A DNA stretch of 64,000 bases from Glandiceps talaboti (taxonomy: Eukaryota > Hemichordata > Enteropneusta > Spengelidae), in assembly GCF_964340395.1 (NCBI RefSeq), contig NC_135552.1:18949681-19013680 (forward strand), read 5' to 3'. The notes under the pieces were generated by a model. That model had not been told where the DNA came from. It did not search any database and saw nothing but the letters and a program-made list of their open reading frames with translations. The translations under genes were made by a program, and so were the position numbers. Shown here piece by piece: positions 25,206 to 64,000 of this stretch (the first letter of the stretch is position 1; the number at the start of each line of letters is the position of its first letter).

Positions 25206-25410
25206 TGAGACATGTCTTCAACTGTGACAGAATGGCAAGGATTTGTAAGACAGATCTTCAAGAAAACTGCTGAAATGTTTCCCCCGTTTTTCCTCAACGT
25301 TTCCATTGGATTACCTTTACTCATTTTTGTTATTGCAACATATTTTTGTGAGGGATTTGTTACTAATCAGGTTTTAATGCACTTAGTAGTAACAGTGTAC
25401 ATGAAAGGTG

Positions 25411-25416
25411 AATAAA
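25411..25416 (+). terminator. TMEM177: Poly(A) signal AATAAA for TMEM177
   Basis: This is the first canonical AATAAA downstream of the TMEM177 stop, 206 bases after it, giving a short 3' UTR. Cleavage about 10-30 bases later is expected but not visible. The 3' UTR contains a 67-codon open frame (25212-25415), discussed under findings. Confidence 0.6.
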
Positions 25417-26888
25417 AGTTGCATCAATGCATTCTCCTCAAAGCTATTAAGATACAGGGCATTTATGTACTGTACAGTGCCTTGAAATTTCCAAACTGTA
25501 ATGTTATCATAATCCCAGTGAATGGGGTAAACCAAAGACAATAGGGTATGGGTAAACTTGTTGGCACATGTATGACAGATTAAGTTGAAATGTATTTTCA
25601 AATATTGACAGAGAAAAAACTTGATAACGTAAAATAGAGTTTGGTGTGTTAGCCAATGATATAATTTTCTTCAGATCATCTTTCTATAACAGAAAGGCAA
25701 GCTAATCTTCCGACAGTTGTGTATATATATATCTACCCCTGAATTAATATCAAAAGTTACTTTCAAAAGTTACATCAGTTGTAGTTGTAACTAAAATTTG
25801 TAGACATTATTCAGCAGTTCATCAGTTTCAAGCTCTTGACCATAATTTTCCTTCTTTTCATTTCTACAATGAATTATCCATACCATTTTCAACTTACTTC
25901 TGTAAAACCACATCTTGAGTTACGGCACAAAATATACATGTTTATGCATCAAATATAAACACCCTGATAATTATGCATTTTGGCAAGTCAGAGCATATAT
26001 TTCTGCTAAAGCAACGAGTATGTTTTTTGACGGTGCCGTAAAGAGGCTATGGTTTAAGACATTGCTGATATGAATTATGAAACACACTATGTATGAAATA
26101 CAAACACATCGATCCACATACTTTATACATGGCATATAAAGACATTGATACATTCAATTTACCTATGAAATATAAAGACACTTATACACACAGGAAGTGA
26201 TATAAAGAAAGGAAATAAGTTTGCTTTATTTTCAAGAGCATTTTGTACAATTGATAGAAATTCTATCGGACAGGTCTTTCAAAACTCTATATATCCCAGT
26301 ATTAAAAATAGGTCATTTTGTTGGAGGTATAATGCTTGATATACTGAAAAGCATGTATAAGTGTGAATTAGACTGGCAGTAGAAATAGAATGCAAATACA
26401 AATCAAACTGACAAGTTTGTGTATACAGTCACTTTTACAATCTATGTTGTATTACAATTAGTATTGCAAAAAAAAAGAAAAGAAGAAAACTGACCATAAA
26501 AAATGATTCATAGAAAGTGATTATTGAATTTCATTTCTTTGTGTTTAAACAGAATTTGTTCAAATGTACCAACATGTAATTGTAGCAACTGAACTGATTA
26601 TCTTTGCAAAATTAAAATTTGTTGTGCGTTGCAATATGACTAAATCTACTGTAAATGTGGATGCATAGAGGGACTATGTGTGTATATATGATGTGATAAA
26701 ACTGACAAGTCTATATTAAAATCACTTGTGTGTCTATCTATGCAATCATGGTATATGCTGTATAACATTTAGTATAGTCTGGAAAATAGGGACGTTTTCT
26801 GAACCTAGTATGAAGTAACACGTGAGAACAAATTTCTAACACTTTTTCTCATATTTTACTTTGGACTGGTGGTGTTTATAACAACTGA

Positions 26889-27078
26889 CCTCGTCTCGTT
26901 GCCAGACATCGTGATATTCATTCCTCTGTAGGGTGCAGGATATGTGAGCGGTGAAGCCCGGGAAGTGAGGGACTTGTTGAGACAAGACTCTTACTTCTCA
27001 CAGCTTTGTCGCTTGGGGCACTCTTGTGTGTGTGTAACAGAGGGACGAATGTTATGAAGTCTGGCAGCGAGATCTAGA
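26889..27078. mobile_element. Foldback D (about 190 bp, near-complete palindrome)
   Basis: The left arm reads tctcgttgccagacatcgtg, then atattcattcctctgt. The reverse complement of the right arm reads tctcgctgccagacttcata, then acattcgtccctctgt. Symmetry continues inward (aagc, gtgag-aagt, cttgt) almost to the centre near 26985. It is GC-richer than its surroundings. Single copy in the window, no coding capacity. Confidence 0.8.
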
Positions 27079-28149
27079 ATGACCAGGGAACTTTATGGCT
27101 GATTTCAGTATGCTAACTGTGAGGGCACACTTGCAGATGTTCCTGCCATATATTCCACATACTTATATGTTGAAATCATATCTAGTCTGAAAGATCATTG
27201 TTTTGGCTTATGTAATACGCGAGTGGTTACTGAAGTGGACCCAACGACTGGACCTGTAAGACTTAAATGATATCATGATCATGATCAATTCAAGAAAACT
27301 GTCATGGAAACTACACTGATGAAAATAAGATTTCAATATTATATAAACAAATGTAGGAAAAACCACTATATACAAAAACACATACAAAAAACAAGATGCA
27401 ATACACGCAACCTTGTATCTTGTTCACATTATGTCATTTCCAACTGTTGTAACAGTCTTCCTTTTGAATGGTATAAATCTTCATTACCCCCCCCCCCCCC
27501 CTCCTTCCTCCAATCAAAAAACAAAACAATGAAACAAACATTTAAGGATAGTATCAAAATGCCAAAGCTGTACTAAGCCTCTGTTTTTGAATAAGTTTTT
27601 TATCTAGATGAAATTTGTTCTTCATATGTAGACGTTGTAGGCAGATATGAAACGTATCAAATGTACGATAATTTCAATGATCTTCCTATAATTTAGGAAG
27701 GACTTTAACAGTGTGTAGTGACTGTGCTACATGTACTACACTATGATGATACATCCTGATTCCAAATATAACTTGTACCGATACGAGTGACAATGGCAGT
27801 GAAGTTGGAAAAACAATACATTACATTAAAACAAATAAGTATGAATAGAAATGAATGAGTATTTCCCATTACAAGCTCAAGAAGACATCTGAAGGAAAAC
27901 TAAAACGGTCTATTTGTTCATTTTGTACATGGGTAAGAGTTGATTGATATCATTGCAATTGAAAGTGATTCACCAAGTAAATATGTGAAGACCTTGTTTG
28001 AATTTATACACAACGGCTAATAGGTGTTCAATACTAGTGATATTTATACATCTTTCATAAAAAACATAATCATAACTTACATGCTGAATGAGTGAAATAA
28101 TAATGATTTCATACCAATTTGTTGATCACCTGTATCAGGTGTAAATTGT

Positions 28150-28341
28150 CCTCCCACCCCTAGCCCTACTACTCCTTCATCCCTACCCCTAGCCCCTTCC
28201 CCTCCTACATCCCTACTCCTACCCCTACTATCCCCCTCGCTACATCCCTACCCCCTTTCCCTACACCTAACCCCTACTATCCACCTCCCTACATCCCTAC
28301 CCCCTTCTCCTAGCCCCTACTACCCTCCTCCCTACCCCTAG
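28150..28341. repeat. Pyrimidine-rich minisatellite (CCCTA/CATCC variants)
   Basis: About 190 bases of C and T with sparse A, built from irregular repeats of ccctac, ccccta and tacatccctacccc. One strand is almost pure C/T. Non-coding, between the two convergent genes. Confidence 0.85.
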
Positions 28342-28915
28342 TGATGAAGATGAGAAAAGTTTTGATAAGAAACATGCAGTCATAATAAATTTTGTGTCAA
28401 TTCCCAATTCAAATTGACTTTGTATTTCAAAAGATTCTTTATGCCAAAATCCTGAAACCATGGTTTCCTTTACTTTGCCTGATTTATGTAACATTGATAA
28501 TTCCTCAATCTTGCTAAATTTTCAAGACGATCAATTATGTTTTGTCCTGGAGTCAGAGATCAAATGTATATTACACAATTCCATGCCCATGGTACTAAAC
28601 AAGTTTGCAGACTTGTAATATTTTCTAACCTGTTGCCCTGTCTACATGTCTGTTCACTCAACTGTTTTCGGCGGGTTTCACCTTTGACCCGGTGAGCAGC
28701 ATATACAGACATGAATGTTTTGATATAAGCTATATGGGATATAAACATTTCCTTGCATACTTGAATACCTGTACTTGTTCACTTTTTTGCTATAAAACAA
28801 GTCATTGTAGCATACTATACACTATAACTTTGAAAGTATGAAGACCTCATTTTATAAACACTGGGTGTATGGAAATCTGTATATGGCTGAAGCCTTGACA
28901 GTCATATCACAGGTG

Positions 28916-29046
28916 GAAAGGGGACTTTATAAAAGTGATCTCAGAGGTGGATAGGGGACTTTATAAAAGTCATCTCAGTGGTGGATAGGGGACTTTATAA
29001 AAGTCATCTCATCTCAGAGGCGGATAGGGGATTTTTTTTATAAAAG
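28916..29046. repeat. Tandem repeat, four units of about 37 bp
   Basis: The unit is ggtggataggggacttt, then ataaaagtcatctcag. Copies start near 28912, 28944, 28978 and 29019; the last is diverged and carries a T-run. Non-coding. Confidence 0.85.
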
Positions 29047-30529
29047 TAACTATCAGATCCCATGGCTTTACAACCCCTCAGGATAAACCACACTCCCTCT
29101 ATCAGTGACTAGAGGAGTGTGGTACAGACAGAAAAGTATGGGGAAGAGATGGGAGGACATGTATATAGATGCCAGTATGTGTCGGTAAAACATAAAACTT
29201 AGGTTACAAGTTACAAACACACTGAAAATGTGAAATTAATAAATCACACAACTCAAAATTATTCATAAATCTGTTGAACTATCTATGGAGAAATTAAAAA
29301 AAAGAATGATTTGTTACTCTGTTACTTCTGCCACAGAAGCATATAAATACTATTTTATTTTACTATATTTTTAAATCAAGGCTTTTGTCAATATTTCACT
29401 TTCTGTACTTTCTCTTGGGAAAGTTTCATACAAGCTGCACTTTGTAGGGAACTATCGGTACTTGCAGAGTACTACGCCGTCAGTAAGAAAAAAAAAATAA
29501 GTGTGTCTCAAAATCTTACAGAAAACTAACAATTTTACAATTCATAACACTTTTTTTTTACACTGAAATGTAAAACTGCTTTCTGAGCAAAACATACAAA
29601 CATAAAAATCTACAAAAATGCATTCAGCGAAAAATTGAGTTTTGTCTTTAAAAAGAAAAAAAAATTGGTATCAAATTCCTACATATTAACAGGAACACAT
29701 CATCACGTCCCTAATATGCAGACTGAATTAATGAAAACTTTCCATTCAATTCTCAGCAGTACTGATAAATGACCTCTGACACACTGGCCTGACCTGTGAC
29801 CCCTGACCCTATGCTTCCACCTACTGTGCAAGATCAACATAGAGATTCATATTCATGTTGCACATTTCCATCCAACTACATCATGTCAGATGACTATAAA
29901 TAAAAACATGTTTATTTCTATAGTAATAAAAAACTACCGGGAACGTCGCTTTTTCCTACATGTTAAAGACACTTAACTTTCAACAACGTCATATAAACAA
30001 AATCTCTAGAAGTAAAAGTAATACATAGCTTTGTCAAAACATAACCATGGCAACCGTATTGTATCTGTAAATTACTAAATATTTACACTATGTCACTGCT
30101 TCTGTTTGTTTCACACACAAAAAATGAAGGCTTATGTTAGAAACAGTGAAATATACAAAGTCATCATCTGTGTATTATTTTGTCTCTCTTCTGTTAAGTT
30201 TCATTAAAATAAACAAAACTTCTTTCCCTCAAAATATTTCACAGCTGCTCACGTCAAAGATAATGCACTGTACAGCTATTGCCCCTCCCCCTGCCCTGCC
30301 CTGCCCTGTCCACAAACTATGACCCCTCCTACAAGGATTGGTTCCAACATTTCAGTGTTTGATGACATCCCCATGTTCATGTAAACGAGCATCACCACAC
30401 TATGTCAAACTGGTTTTAGTAATCTCTTTATACAAAGAATTTATCACATACGAAAAGAATTCAAGTTATTCTTAAACACTGAAATCCCACCGACTATTTT
30501 CCAAGCACCATAAATAAAAATCAAAAAAA

Positions 30530-30535
30530 TTTATT
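30530..30535 (-). terminator. PTPN4: Candidate poly(A) signal for PTPN4
   Basis: TTTATT on the plus strand is AATAAA on the minus strand, about 340 bases after the PTPN4 stop codon and the first canonical hexamer met. If used, the 3' UTR would contain the tandem repeat at 30607-30752. Further hexamers exist downstream, so the true end may be later. Confidence 0.4.
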
Positions 30536-30606
30536 TTTTGATTTTGTGACTACATTACTCAATCTTTTGACACTATGTTCAGGGTGGACACACTGTGGTT
30601 TCTCAA

Positions 30607-30752
30607 CTGATGAGGGTGCACTATCACATGGTGCAGTTTCTCCAGTGACAAGTTGAGGGCGCACTATCACTTGATGCAGTTTCACTGGTAACAAGTTGAG
30701 GGCGCACTATCACTTGGTGTAATTTCTCTGGTGACACGTTGAGGGCACACTT
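30607..30752. repeat. Tandem repeat, three units of about 50 bp, in the predicted PTPN4 3' UTR
   Basis: The unit is gttgagggcgcactatcact, then tggtgcagtttctctggtga, then caa. The first copy begins tgatgagggtgcac; the third ends gagggcacacttg. It starts about 120 bases past the PTPN4 stop in transcript direction. Confidence 0.85.
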
Positions 30753-30873
30753 GTTCATTCACTCACTTGTTCAGTAAAATTGGGGAAAGAAATTCTTCTG
30801 ATTACACAGCTGTCTGCTTTTATCTTGTCACATTTGTTGAGTTGAAGGATGTCATGCATGATTCACGCTCCTC

Positions 30874-64000
<33,127 letters not shown>

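Larger units (their letters stand above)
25440..30520. other. Convergent intergenic region TMEM177-PTPN4, no gene seen
   Basis: About 5 kb lies between the 3' end of TMEM177 (plus) and the predicted 3' end of PTPN4 (minus). Short frames have no recognisable product. Contents: foldback D at 26889-27078, a poly-C tract at 27486-27502, a pyrimidine-rich block at 28150-28341, a tandem repeat at 28916-29046, and a CCCTG run near 30290. Some of the right part may belong to a longer PTPN4 3' UTR. Confidence 0.6.

Overview
The window is nuclear DNA from an animal, most likely a marine invertebrate. It is AT-rich and mostly non-coding, with long GT-AG introns, many microsatellites and a dense population of small inverted-repeat (foldback, MITE-like) elements. 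The encoded proteins are clear orthologues of conserved animal genes and resemble the vertebrate versions closely. I cannot name the species. A cephalochordate, hemichordate or lophotrochozoan would all fit.

Three protein genes are supported. (1) EPB41L5/EPB41L4B-type (yurt) band 4.1 gene, minus strand. Only its first two coding exons are inside (22007-22171 and 3278-3382), separated by an 18.6 kb intron; the rest lies left of base 1. (2) TMEM177, plus strand, one coding exon at 24315-25205. It encodes a mitochondrial inner-membrane factor for COX2 biogenesis. (3) A PTPN4/PTPN3-type (Ptpmeg) FERM-PDZ tyrosine phosphatase, minus strand. Twenty coding exons run from the right edge down to the stop codon at 30874-30876. 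I assembled the exons by hand; all phases join, giving 753 codons plus a stop. The F1 lobe of the FERM domain lies right of base 64000.

Layout: 1-3277 partial EPB41L5 intron 2 with a tandem repeat; 3278-22171 EPB41L5 exons 2 and 1 around the giant intron; about 22172-22540 a CpG-richer promoter-like region with a cAMP-response palindrome and a YY1-type motif, probably bidirectional; 24271-25416 TMEM177 coding exon and poly(A) signal; about 25.4-30.5 kb convergent intergenic DNA; 30.5-64.0 kb PTPN4.

The most informative result is the gene neighbourhood. PTPN4 followed by EPB41L5 on the same strand, with TMEM177 close by, matches human 2q14.2. The paralogous pair PTPN3/EPB41L4B sits side by side on human 9q31. 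The window therefore appears to show the arrangement that existed before the vertebrate genome duplications. The second theme is repeats: at least ten foldback families, several present twice or more here and two of them flanked by apparent 10-11 bp target-site duplications, plus CA/UG repeats directly upstream of PTPN4 exons, including a 24-nt microexon. I saw no CRISPR array, operon, tRNA, rRNA or transposase gene.
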